Shown here: in pieces, positions 17,462-25,880 of the stretch
Layout: every line of letters begins with the position of its first letter
How positions within the stretch are numbered: the first letter of the stretch is position 1
Source of the DNA: Neobacillus bataviensis LMG 21833
Lineage (GTDB): Bacteria; Bacillota; Bacilli; Bacillales; Cytobacillaceae
Reading direction: 5' to 3'
Length of the DNA: 64,000 nt
NCBI RefSeq assembly: GCF_000307875.1
Contig: NZ_AJLS01000141.1
Coordinates: forward strand, 21,936 to 85,935
The notes under the pieces: generated by a model
The model's input: only the letters and a program-made list of their open reading frames with translations
Databases searched by the model: none
Told to the model about the DNA's origin: nothing
Made by a program: the position numbers and the translations under genes

Positions 17462-17545
17462 TTAATTTTTAGAAGAATGATCATTTCTAAACTGCTTAGG
17501 AGTTAAACCTGTGTTTCATCTGTACATAAAATCATTTTTTCGATA
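17462..17545 (-). pseudogene. Remnant of an AraC-family regulator C-terminus
   Basis: Read on the minus strand, this stretch encodes YRKNDFMYR, a TGA, then NTGLTPKQFRND and a natural stop. TGLTP-QFR is the conserved end of the AraC/XylS DNA-binding domain. The TGA falls where the family usually has a Lys or other residue before the TG motif. Nothing upstream restores the rest of the domain. It is a short, decayed tail. Confidence 0.55.
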
Positions 17546-17551
17546 TACTAA

Positions 17552-17734
17552 TCACCTTATGGATGAAATAGTATGATTTACATGTTCATACGCTTTTTCG
17601 AATTCGACTGCTAGATCAATATTTATAGCTGTTACACCTTTTGCAGCCCAGGAGCTGAGCAAAACAATAACGGCTTTATATTGGACGTTGATAAATGGAT
17701 GATGTTGGTTTTCTTCAGCAATAAAAGCTTTGGA
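17552..17734 (-). pseudogene. Remnant of a pterin-4a-carbinolamine dehydratase-like gene
   Basis: The minus-strand frame encodes IAEENQHHPFINVQYKAV followed by SSWAAKGVTAINIDLA. The HHP core, the Y-x-x-V strand and the GVT-x-x-D-x-x-A motif match pterin-4a-carbinolamine dehydratases. The region where the N-terminal half should lie has stops in this frame and no usable start, so it is a truncated copy. It lies directly beside the AraC remnant in the 470-bp gap after the germination operon. Confidence 0.55.
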
Positions 17735-17846
17735 TTAAAAAGTGAATGTTTATCAAACATAATAAATATAAATTTCAAATGATCCGAATCATCGGTTCAT
17801 TTTTTTAATAGTAGTTCTAATGTTCTTAGAATTTTTTCTCTAAACA

Positions 17847-18923
17847 TTAAAAAAACGCCCTTTGAATAAACCATACCGCACCGAAAAGAGATATCGACGC
17901 CGAGATGGCAGGAATCGACCATTTCACTCTGCGAATATAGTGAATCACGGGATATATTGCTAATACAAACAATATTTGTCCCATTTCAATACCGAGATTA
18001 AAAGTTAACAGTGAAGACATGAAATGTCCGCCGTCCATCCTCATTTCAGATAATGATCCAGCAAAACCGAACCCATGAATTAGGCCAAATCCAAAGGCTA
18101 ACCATATATTATGTTTCATATTCCTATTAAACACATTATTAATCGCGACATATATAATGCTCAAAGCAATGAGAGACTCGACAAACCTCTCGGGCAGCAT
18201 GATGATGTGCATACTGGCCAAAATCAAAGTAACGGTATGCGCTGCCGTAAAAGCGGTCACGACTTTTAAAATTTGCTTAATAGACCGGGCTCCTATTAAT
18301 AATCCTAAAAGAAATAGAATGTGGTCATAACCGGTAATCAAATGTTCCACTCCGAGCAAAAAAAACTGCTTGATGGCACGAATGAAACTTACCTGCCCAA
18401 GCTGGATTTCACGCGATTCATAAGTAATAACGGAATTTTGATTCTTTCCATTATGATTGATCGTAACAAAATTGGTATGCCATTGATCTACATCATCAAA
18501 AATCATGTCGTATGTAAGTGCCAAATATTCTGGTTTATGGTTTTGTGAATACTCAAGTATTACCTCTGCAAAGGGCCGGTTATTCACTTCGATTGCTTGA
18601 AGACGGGTTAACTTTCCTTCAAGTGGAATACCATCTCCGTGCAATTTGATGTTGGATAATAGATAGGTTTCCACCTCCGGTTTAGAGTTTTTTACAAATT
18701 GATTGATGACTTCCGGTGTATTTGTCCCTATTTCTGGGTCATTCGGGGTTACCGCTATTCTTAATTCAGCCATATCCACTCGTAAAATATATTGGAGCAC
18801 GTCATCCCTTTCCGAAATATCTGAATAGGCTTGGCTGTCACCAGTATGCGCAAATGAAACAGGTACATTTAACCCAGAAAATGCAAGCAAGAATACAATT
18901 AAACTAAGCCATTTTTTAACCAT
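17847..18923 (-). CDS. HupE/UreJ-2 family membrane protein
   Basis: A 358-residue protein. It has a signal peptide (cleavage near FAHTGD), an extracellular domain of about 160 residues, then six or so membrane helices. The first helices carry GVEHLITGYDHILFLLGLL, the His/Asp-rich signature of the HupE/UreJ-2 family, and a later helix has FGFGLIHGFGFAGSLSEM. Related proteins are thought to move nickel or cobalt, but for the HupE_UreJ_2 branch the substrate is unproven. The start is ATG 18923 with GGGGGG upstream. No hydrogenase or urease genes are nearby. Confidence 0.75.
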   Translation of the reverse strand: MVKKWLSLIVFLLAFSGLNVPVSFAHTGDSQAYSDISERDDVLQYILRVDMAELRIAVTPNDPEIGTNTPEVINQFVKNSKPEVETYLLSNIKLHGDGIPLEGKLTRLQAIEVNNRPFAEVILEYSQNHKPEYLALTYDMIFDDVDQWHTNFVTINHNGKNQNSVITYESREIQLGQVSFIRAIKQFFLLGVEHLITGYDHILFLLGLLIGARSIKQILKVVTAFTAAHTVTLILASMHIIMLPERFVESLIALSIIYVAINNVFNRNMKHNIWLAFGFGLIHGFGFAGSLSEMRMDGGHFMSSLLTFNLGIEMGQILFVLAIYPVIHYIRRVKWSIPAISASISLFGAVWFIQRAFF

Positions 18924-18970
18924 CCTGAATCCCCCCACTATGCTTTTCTAAAAAATGAACCACAACCTGA

Positions 18971-19005
18971 AAAAAAATCCCACTGAACTTGAAACCCAGT
19001 GGGAT
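18971..19005 (-). terminator. Terminator after the metallophosphatase gene
   Basis: Stem ATCCCACTG/CAGTGGGAT followed on the minus strand by a run of eight T. It separates the phosphatase gene from the HupE-like gene. Confidence 0.85.
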
Positions 19006-19038
19006 AAAGTAAAACGGCTAATGGCACCTCAGCTTCGT

Positions 19039-20892
19039 TTATTTTTTCGACCAGAGGTTGATAAGTGCTTCGGCATCGGAAGTCAGTACGTCTTTCACAG
19101 ACTTACTTATATGACCTTGCATTGGTTTGTTATTGATATGCTTTAGGAAATCCTGCATGTGTTTCGCTGCTTTTTCCTTGGAGCCCTTGTTCATTTGATG
19201 GTCTGCCTGGTCCAAGCTATTCTTCAGTTGAGGAATGAGCGGGCCGTTCACATCTCCGACGGCCGTATAGCGGTCAAGCAAACTTTGCATTGCTGGGATA
19301 CTTGTCTCGACTTTAAAGCGTAAGGTCGTATCTAATGTATTTCCCGCCGTGTCGACCGCAACAATTCTTAGTGTATGAACGCCCAGTTTACCTGCTAGAT
19401 CCACTTCCGAACCCTGTTGATATGGCTTTCCATCAAGTGTCAGGGATTGGCTGACCACGCCGGTAGTTTCGTCTTTTACGTCCAGTTTGAATGTAACGGT
19501 TTCGTTATCTTGATACACCGTTCCATCAGCGAAAGCAGATCCATTTGCTTCTAATGTATAGGTCGGAGCTGTTTTGTCCTTTACTAACGTATACGTATCC
19601 ACTTCTTCCATTGTATCTGTTCTATAGGTTGAAACCTCGATGCTGCTCGGAGTTACATGTATGTTTGAGAAAGTTGGCACCTTAAGCTGGCTTCTCACCT
19701 CAGAATAGATTTCCGGGGTGGTCTTTAACGCATAATACTTACTGCCACTTGCAGAGTTTGCAGTGATATACGCAGTACCTTTCGGATTCACAACTCTTCC
19801 CTTTTCATCTACGATTTGATCCTTTTGCGGTTGGTCAGCTTTCATATTATAGGTTCTGACATAAGAGTGGTCATGACCCATGAGAACAATATCGATTCCT
19901 AATTCATCAATCGTCGGGAAAAGCGCGGCTCTTAAATTGACGATTGCCGTTTCGGTAGAGTGGCTGGCGGCACTATAGATGGAATGATGGAAAGTAACAA
20001 TTTTCCAACGTGCATTTGGGTTTTTCGCAGCCGCCTCTTTCATAAATGCGGCATGAGAAGCTCCGCTCATATTATTGGAATTCAGTACCATAAACAAAGT
20101 ATCGCCATAGGTGTAATAATAGTCCCCACCGGCATTGGTTACTCCGAACTCTGCTGACTCATTCGGCTGATTAAAGTGATATTTGTAGTTCACACTGTTA
20201 TCGTGATTTCCTACTACCGGTGCCAGCGGCAAGTTTCTAAGTGCGTCCGGCTTGAAAAATCCGGTATATTCCTTTTCACTTGTGGACGTATTCACCTGAT
20301 CACCCGCAGACATAATGAAGCTGTAATCCGGGAATTTTTCAACCGCTTTCGTAAGCGTGTCCTCCCAACCAGCCGTATCTGTCGTCGCATTTCCGCTCGC
20401 ACCGATTTGCGGATCGCCCACTAACATGATTCGGTAATCCTCTGCATTTCGGGTGGTATATTCATAGACAGTGCTCCAGTGTTCATCTGTGCCGTCACCA
20501 ACACGGTACACATATTCAGTTGAGCCTTTCAGGTTCGTTACGGTTACTTTATTGGTAGAAAAATCAGGAACTGCGTCGTTCGCTTTACCATTGAATGTCA
20601 TGGCTTTGTCTGCCGGAAATTCACTTCCATTCATATTAGACTTCTCAGCAATCTGAACGACAGCGGTTCCAGGGTTTCTTGGTGTATACCAAGTTAGATT
20701 CAATTCAGATTCATTTTTTCCGGGAGTGAGTCCTAGGTCAGTGACAGCATAATTACTGAGTGTATTAATTACAGGGGTGATGGGTTCTGCAGCTCCTGCT
20801 CTAACACTTGTCCATCCAGAGAATACAATCGCTGAAGCCATTGCTATTGATAGCAATCGATCCCCACTTTTTTTATTAAAACCTCTTCTCAT
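19039..20892 (-). CDS. Secreted purple acid-type metallophosphatase with C-terminal FIMAH-like domain
   Basis: A 617-residue secreted phosphoesterase. After a signal peptide come a fibronectin-like N-terminal domain, then the catalytic domain with GDPQIG, AGDQVN, VGNHDN, FHHSIYS and GHDHSYVR, the complete metal-binding set of purple acid phosphatases. An Ig-like module (FKLDVKDETTGVVS) and a C-terminal helical domain (LDRYTAVGDVNGPLIPQLKN, ISKSVKDVLTSDAEALI) of the FIMAH type follow. I chose ATG 20892, with GAGGGAGTG upstream, over a GTG at 20904 that would sit too close to the ribosome site. TTTACA repeats upstream suggest PhoP control. Confidence 0.85.
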   Translation of the reverse strand: MRRGFNKKSGDRLLSIAMASAIVFSGWTSVRAGAAEPITPVINTLSNYAVTDLGLTPGKNESELNLTWYTPRNPGTAVVQIAEKSNMNGSEFPADKAMTFNGKANDAVPDFSTNKVTVTNLKGSTEYVYRVGDGTDEHWSTVYEYTTRNAEDYRIMLVGDPQIGASGNATTDTAGWEDTLTKAVEKFPDYSFIMSAGDQVNTSTSEKEYTGFFKPDALRNLPLAPVVGNHDNSVNYKYHFNQPNESAEFGVTNAGGDYYYTYGDTLFMVLNSNNMSGASHAAFMKEAAAKNPNARWKIVTFHHSIYSAASHSTETAIVNLRAALFPTIDELGIDIVLMGHDHSYVRTYNMKADQPQKDQIVDEKGRVVNPKGTAYITANSASGSKYYALKTTPEIYSEVRSQLKVPTFSNIHVTPSSIEVSTYRTDTMEEVDTYTLVKDKTAPTYTLEANGSAFADGTVYQDNETVTFKLDVKDETTGVVSQSLTLDGKPYQQGSEVDLAGKLGVHTLRIVAVDTAGNTLDTTLRFKVETSIPAMQSLLDRYTAVGDVNGPLIPQLKNSLDQADHQMNKGSKEKAAKHMQDFLKHINNKPMQGHISKSVKDVLTSDAEALINLWSKK

Positions 20893-20971
20893 CAAAAAAA
20901 ACACTCCCTCAATTTTTTACCCTCACCCGCGCGGTTTCATAGGAAGGCTCACTTTTATCATAAGTGATGTT

Positions 20972-21031
20972 TGTAAAGAAGAAATAAATTCCATGTAAAT
21001 AAAGATTCCATCTATGTAAATTATCTGTAAA
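20972..21031 (-). promoter_or_regulatory. Candidate PhoP boxes upstream of the metallophosphatase gene
   Basis: On the minus strand TTTACA occurs exactly at 21031-21026, 21020-21015, 20999-20994 and 20977-20972, with TTTATT at 20988-20983. Steps are 11, 21, 11 and 11 bp. This is the clearest of the three PhoP-like arrays in the window. The distance to the start codon (80 nt) fits an activator site. Confidence 0.65.
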
Positions 21032-21151
21032 TTATGCATATTCATCCTCTTTTGATAAATTTAATATTAATTTACTAATAAATTACATTCCCTTAACACT
21101 ATTTCCTTATAATCAAACTAATTCATCCGGAAATTTTTTAGGAGGGAACGT

Positions 21152-22342
21152 ATGCTAAAATCTATGAAAATCCGCGCGATCCTCATCGTGGTCGTGGGCC
21201 TGCTTTTCTCGGCCATTTTGGTTCTTTTTAATAGGAGCCCTGAGGTTACGTTCAATGAGCAAGGCGGCACATCTTATGTAAAATATGAAAAGGCAGAGAT
21301 TGTTAGGGTACTCAGTGAATCTTTAGAAAAGGATGCGACGGTTAGCGGGTTATACCGAGGCACCCAAGATCTGGAGGTTAAACTTCTTTCTGGAGAACAT
21401 AAGGGTGAGGTTCACAAGGTGAAAAACTATTTAAGCACACTTTACAATGTTCACGGAAAAGCAGGGCTAAAAATTATCGCAACCGTTGATACGGCAGGCC
21501 CAAATACATACCAGGTTTCGGTTTACAGCTATTATCGTGCGCCACTTTTAGGAGCCATGATTTTCATTTTACTTGCTGCCTTGTGTGCGATTGGCGGAAA
21601 AAAGGGGCTGAAGTCCGCCGTTGGACTTGTGTTTACTTTTGCCTGCCTGATCTATTTGTTTATTCCCATGCTTTATAGAGGTTATTCACCGATCGTTGCT
21701 TCTATCGTGATTGTTATGCTCACAACCTGTGTGACCATGTTTTTACTTGATGGCTGGAGTTCAAAATCATTGTCAGCGATTCTAGGGACAATGCTCGGGG
21801 TCGTCATTGCTGGTATCATCTCTAGTACTGCCGGCTTGCTCGCTCACGTCACTGGCTTCAATACAAATGAATCTGAATCCTTAATTGTCATCGCGAATGA
21901 AACGGGCATGCAAGTGAGAGGTCTGTTGTTTGCCGGAATTCTTATCGCTTCTCTTGGAGCCATTATGGATGTGGGGATTTCCATCGCCTCTTCTGTTCAC
22001 GAAGTGTATGAAGCAAATCCTACTCTAAGCAAGAGGGAGCTATTTATCTCTGGAATCAATGTAGGCCGCGACATGATGGGAACGATGGTCAATACCTTAA
22101 TTCTTGCCTTCACAGGTGCTTCCCTAACTTCGCTCATCTTGATTTATGCCTATAATGTACCTTTTAATCAATTGATCAATATGGATTTCGTAGCCATCGA
22201 GGTAATTCAGGGGGTATCCGGAAGTATTGGGGTGATCTTGACCGTACCAATCGTCGCCTATATTTCTTCAAGAATTATGCCAAAGTTTAAAAAAGATGAA
22301 ACAAGGGATGAAACAGGGGACGGTTCTCTTGCTTCCCTCTAG
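21152..22342 (+). CDS. YibE/F-like multi-spanning membrane protein
   Basis: A 396-residue protein of the YibE/F family: one N-terminal helix, an external domain to about residue 125, then seven or so helices with LLDGWSSKSLSAILGT and GAIMDVGISIASSVHEV. In lactococci and streptococci members are membrane proteins of unknown transport role. Start ATG 21152 has TTAGGAGGG upstream. The last 11 codons (DETGDGSLASL) are encoded by a copy of the dispersed GGGGACGGTTCTCTTGCTTC repeat, which also leads to the stop, so the natural C-terminus has probably been replaced. A terminator follows at 22403. Confidence 0.8.
   Translation: MLKSMKIRAILIVVVGLLFSAILVLFNRSPEVTFNEQGGTSYVKYEKAEIVRVLSESLEKDATVSGLYRGTQDLEVKLLSGEHKGEVHKVKNYLSTLYNVHGKAGLKIIATVDTAGPNTYQVSVYSYYRAPLLGAMIFILLAALCAIGGKKGLKSAVGLVFTFACLIYLFIPMLYRGYSPIVASIVIVMLTTCVTMFLLDGWSSKSLSAILGTMLGVVIAGIISSTAGLLAHVTGFNTNESESLIVIANETGMQVRGLLFAGILIASLGAIMDVGISIASSVHEVYEANPTLSKRELFISGINVGRDMMGTMVNTLILAFTGASLTSLILIYAYNVPFNQLINMDFVAIEVIQGVSGSIGVILTVPIVAYISSRIMPKFKKDETRDETGDGSLASL
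22308..22341. repeat. Dispersed repeat forming the 3' end of the yibE/F-like gene
   Basis: The sequence ATGAAACAGGGGACGGTTCT then CTTGCTTCCC lies in the last codons of the gene. The element's initial TGA is out of frame here, so ribosomes read through the repeat and stop at TAG 22340-22342. Confidence 0.7.
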
Positions 22343-22402
22343 CCGAAAACGGGAATTCTATCTAATAAATTTCTAAACCAATATTTGATTAATTTGCTGT
22401 AG

Positions 22403-22436
22403 AGGCCGCTTGTTCCCATTCAAGCGGCCTTAATAA
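22403..22436 (+). terminator. Terminator of the yibE/F-like gene
   Basis: A 10-bp perfect stem AGGCCGCTTG/CAAGCGGCCT with an 8-nt loop and a following TAATAAATTT stretch. Confidence 0.75.
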
Positions 22437-22525
22437 ATTTCAACGTAATGGCAATAAATGTTTCCCGTTGCTTCTGGAGGAAACTGCGACGGAAATGGAT
22501 TCTACTTTTGGGAGGAATCCTCTCC

Positions 22526-22651
22526 CTCATTCGTCACTTTGAAAGCTTTACTCGTCAAAATATCAGATTTACTCGTCAAATTTTCTATTTTACTCGCCTG
22601 TTTTAGCAATTTACTTGTCACTTTCCATGATTTACTCGTAAACACTAAAAA
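22526..22651. repeat. Intergenic 21-bp periodic array B (6 units)
   Basis: Units begin every 21 bp at 22526, 22547, 22568, 22589, 22610 and 22631. Units 2 to 6 open with TTTACTCGTC, TTTACTCGTC, TTTACTCGCC, TTTACTTGTC and TTTACTCGTA; the remaining 11 bases vary. Read as codons the array gives repeats such as LLVKISD, but no credible gene is attached: the frame's start has no proper ribosome context and it sits between two terminators. Confidence 0.7.
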
Positions 22652-22679
22652 GGCAGAGAGCATTTTGCCCTCTGCCTAT
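22649..22679 (-). terminator. Terminator of the RND pump gene
   Basis: Stem AGGCAGAG/CTCTGCCT, followed on the minus strand by TTTTTAG, 15 nt after the pump's stop codon. Confidence 0.8.
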
Positions 22680-22693
22680 CGTCTATTCTAAAA

Positions 22694-25600
22694 TTAATTC
22701 TCTTCAATTTCTCTCCGATTCTTCTTAAACATCTTCGACAAGATTTCATAAACAATCGGTACGACGATTAATGTTAATAATGTCGAACTTGTTAATCCGC
22801 CGATTACGGTAATCGCTAGGCCTTTGGAGATTAAACCTCCTCCACCGCCTGCGCCAAGTGCTAACGGAATTAACGCACCTATCGTAGCAATGGCTGTCAT
22901 TAGAATTGGACGAAGACGTGTTGCACCTGCTTCTAGCACCGCATCACGCATCTTTAATCCGTCACGTTCCATATGAATAATCCGGTCTACTAGTACGATG
23001 GCGTTCGTGACGACGATACCGATTAACATCAATAGCCCCATCATAACTGATACCGAAATGGTTTCGCCGGCGATTAATAAACCGACAAATGATCCAATAA
23101 CGGCAAATGGTAACGAGAATAGGATGGCAAACGGCGCGACACCTTCACGGAATGTGACAACAAGAATGAAGTACACGATCGCAATCGCTGCTGCCATGGC
23201 AATACCAAGCTGTGTAAAGGTTTCATTCATATCTGCCTGTACCCCGGCAACACTGACCGTCACACCTTTAGGTAAATCTAATTTATCTACTTCTTTTCCA
23301 ACTTTAGACGTTACTTTCGAAATATCAGCGCCCTTAATTTTTCCGGACACTGTTGCGAAGTATTCACCTTTACTACGTGCAAGCGTATTTAACGTTGTTC
23401 CCTTTTTCACGGTAACAAGCTCTGAAAGCGGCATGGTCGTACCAAGTGCTGTCGGTACTTGTTTGGCTAACAGGTCATCAATCGATTCCGGCTGTGCGGC
23501 TTGTTCCTGCTGCACGATGACATCTAAAGAGCTGCCATCTTTTTCAACCGTCGTTAATACATCCTGCGTTTTTTGCGGACTTAACATCATCACAAGCTGG
23601 CCCGTTGTTAACCCGTACTGTAGCAAGTTAGCTTGATCCACACGGAAAGTATATTCCACGTAGGCATCCTCTGCACTAGAAGTCACATCTTTTAAATCTT
23701 TATGTTTCTTCAGCACAGACTCAACTTTTTTCACAGATTGATTTAGCTTGTCTATATTTTCACTGTAAAGGGTGTAGCTGACTTCATTGGTCGAACCCGA
23801 CATCGCACCGAAGCTCTGGCTCTTCCATTTGCCTGATTGATCAAGGCTCGTTACATACTTTTCAATCTTTTCTTTCTCTTTCGGGAAGTCCTTCATGTCT
23901 GGGTCAAAGATGAGGTACATTAAGGCACCGCCTCCGCCTCCGCCCATCATCGCTGACATCTGATCGCCAGCTTCCGTAACAGATACTTGAACGATATGAA
24001 TATCTTTCCGTTTTAGCATCTTCTCTTCGACAGCATGAACGTTGTCCAATGTTTCGTCCTTAAGCTCACCTGCTTTAGGAGTGTACGTTAAGTACATGAC
24101 TTTATCTTCTTCACTGCCCATAAAGCTAAAGCCGATTAATGGTGTTAATGCCAAACTTCCACCTAATAAAATAATCGCAAGGATGGAAGAAATCACTTTA
24201 TGATTAAGGGTCTTTTCAAGGAACCATTTGTACCATTTTGCTAATTCTCCGGCCTCTTTATGCCGTTTTGCTGTTTTCTCACCATATAACTTTTTCCTAA
24301 ATAAGAAGTGCGATAGAGCCGGAACAATTGTAATTGCCACAAGTAGCGACGCTCCAAGCGCAAACGCCATTGTTAGAGCGAACGGCGCAAACAGTTCACC
24401 GACCATGCCGCCTACAAACATCATTGGCGCAAATACCGCAACCGTTACTAATGTCGAGGACATAATTGGTTTAAACATTTCAATCGTCGCTTCACGGACA
24501 AGGGCGCGGCCATTTAATTTCTCTTCTTTTAAATGCAGTCTTCGGTAGATATTTTCGACGACGACGATCGAATCATCGATGACCCGGCCAATGGCAACCG
24601 TAATCGCCCCGAGCGTCATAATATTCAACGTAATATTCATCCAGTTTAGCAACAGTAATGCCATGAAAATTGAAACTGGAATCGATACGATCGAAATAAT
24701 CGTTGATTTAAAATCACGTAGGAAAAGCAGGATGATTAAGACGGCAATTAACCCACCGAATACTGCTTTTTCAATCATCGTTGCCACTGATTCTTCAATC
24801 GGTTTTCCTTGGTCAAGCGTAACATCTATGACAAGACCACTGATTTTTGCTTTTTCTTCTTTGACTACCTTTTTCACCTTATTTACCACATCGACCGTGT
24901 TTGCCTGCTGGCCTTTGACAATTTGAATGGCAATCGCATCTTTCCCGTTTGTGCGGGAGATGGATTGTACTTTACCAACTGTATCAATGGTAGCGATGTC
25001 GCTAAGCTTTACAAATGGTGATGGATTGGCAGCTGATGGGGTGATAGGAATCAGCATATTCTTTAATTCATCAGCGGTCATGAACTTGCCGTCAATTGCG
25101 ACAGCCTGTTCCCCTGCTTTAAACTCGTAAAGTCCTAATGATACAGCCATATTGCTTGCTTGAATCATTTGCTTCACTTTATCTTCTGTTAAACCAAATT
25201 CAGCCAGTTTCGCTTTGTTATACGTAAGGTCCACTTCTTCAATATGCTGGCCGGTAATCGTTGCCGACGCAACACCCTCGATTTTTTCGATTTTTGGAAG
25301 CAAGCTTTCCTCGACTGTTGACGTTAATTCGACAATATCGTCTTTTGAACTGCTGACACTTAAGGCAACAACCGGCATCATGTTCATGCTGATCGCCGTT
25401 GTTGTCGGCTTTTGCGCTCCTTCCGGCAGTTTCAAGGAATCTAGCGCCGATTTTAATTCCCGTTTCGCCTCATCCATATCGATGCCGTACTCGTATTCCA
25501 CTTGAATACTCGACATGTTAGAATAGGAGTTTGAATAGACGGCTTTTACGTGATCAAGGCCTTCTACCGCTTTTTCAATCGGCATGGATACATCTTCCAT

Positions 25601-25780
25601 TACCTTTTCAGGAGTGGCCCCTGGATACACATCCATGACCATTAAGTATGGAATCGAGATATTCGGAATCGTCTCCATATTCATTCGTGTACCTGAATAA
25701 ATACCAGATACCGTAATAATAATTGTAAGCAGCCAGACGGCTAATTTATTTTTCAAAACAAAATTGACTAACCCTTTCAC
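22694..25780 (-). CDS. RND-family efflux pump, SwrC/AcrB-like
   Basis: A 1028-residue inner-membrane transporter of the AcrB/AcrD/AcrF type, closest in character to Bacillus SwrC, which exports surfactin and other amphiphiles. Visible features are the N-terminal helix NKLAVWLLTIIITVSGIYSG, PYLMVMDVYPGATPEKV, the charged helix-4 motif GRVIDDSIVVVENIYR and the C-terminal GIVVTNAIVLVDRI with ATRLRPILMTA. The start is GTG 25780, with AGGGTAGGTG upstream and giving a normal N-terminus; a TTG at 25816 is less likely. No adaptor gene is adjacent, as is usual in Gram-positives. The divergent TetR gene likely represses it. Confidence 0.85.
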   Translation of the reverse strand: MKGLVNFVLKNKLAVWLLTIIITVSGIYSGTRMNMETIPNISIPYLMVMDVYPGATPEKVMEDVSMPIEKAVEGLDHVKAVYSNSYSNMSSIQVEYEYGIDMDEAKRELKSALDSLKLPEGAQKPTTTAISMNMMPVVALSVSSSKDDIVELTSTVEESLLPKIEKIEGVASATITGQHIEEVDLTYNKAKLAEFGLTEDKVKQMIQASNMAVSLGLYEFKAGEQAVAIDGKFMTADELKNMLIPITPSAANPSPFVKLSDIATIDTVGKVQSISRTNGKDAIAIQIVKGQQANTVDVVNKVKKVVKEEKAKISGLVIDVTLDQGKPIEESVATMIEKAVFGGLIAVLIILLFLRDFKSTIISIVSIPVSIFMALLLLNWMNITLNIMTLGAITVAIGRVIDDSIVVVENIYRRLHLKEEKLNGRALVREATIEMFKPIMSSTLVTVAVFAPMMFVGGMVGELFAPFALTMAFALGASLLVAITIVPALSHFLFRKKLYGEKTAKRHKEAGELAKWYKWFLEKTLNHKVISSILAIILLGGSLALTPLIGFSFMGSEEDKVMYLTYTPKAGELKDETLDNVHAVEEKMLKRKDIHIVQVSVTEAGDQMSAMMGGGGGGALMYLIFDPDMKDFPKEKEKIEKYVTSLDQSGKWKSQSFGAMSGSTNEVSYTLYSENIDKLNQSVKKVESVLKKHKDLKDVTSSAEDAYVEYTFRVDQANLLQYGLTTGQLVMMLSPQKTQDVLTTVEKDGSSLDVIVQQEQAAQPESIDDLLAKQVPTALGTTMPLSELVTVKKGTTLNTLARSKGEYFATVSGKIKGADISKVTSKVGKEVDKLDLPKGVTVSVAGVQADMNETFTQLGIAMAAAIAIVYFILVVTFREGVAPFAILFSLPFAVIGSFVGLLIAGETISVSVMMGLLMLIGIVVTNAIVLVDRIIHMERDGLKMRDAVLEAGATRLRPILMTAIATIGALIPLALGAGGGGGLISKGLAITVIGGLTSSTLLTLIVVPIVYEILSKMFKKNRREIEEN

Positions 25781-25822
25781 TATTACACCTACCCTAAATT
25801 GACTTAGTTCACTCAATTCCTT

Positions 25823-25851
25823 ATAATAATGACCAATCAGTCATTTGTCAA
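25823..25851 (-). promoter_or_regulatory. RND pump promoter with TetR operator in the spacer
   Basis: Minus strand -35 TTGACA (25851-25846), exactly 17 bp spacer, -10 TATTAT (25828-25823). The spacer contains ATGACCAATCAGTCAT (25829-25844), with inverted arms ATGAC/GTCAT. A repressor bound there would occlude RNA polymerase. The next gene in the opposite direction encodes a TetR-family regulator. Confidence 0.75.
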
Positions 25852-25880
25852 TTGAAAGACTATAGGAGCGATTCAATAAA

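Noticed and set aside
17847..18923. Evidence for a hydrogenase or urease cluster from HupE/UreJ-like and UreI-like genes
   Set aside because: The two are 15 kb apart and no structural or maturation genes of either enzyme occur in the window.
22526..22651. CRISPR array
   Set aside because: The period is 21 bp with no constant full-length repeat and no spacers of 30 or so bases; no cas genes are in the window.
22998..23636. 212-codon plus-strand frame over the RND pump
   Set aside because: Mirror frame of a long conserved transporter gene; biased Thr/Ser/Asn composition typical of antisense frames.
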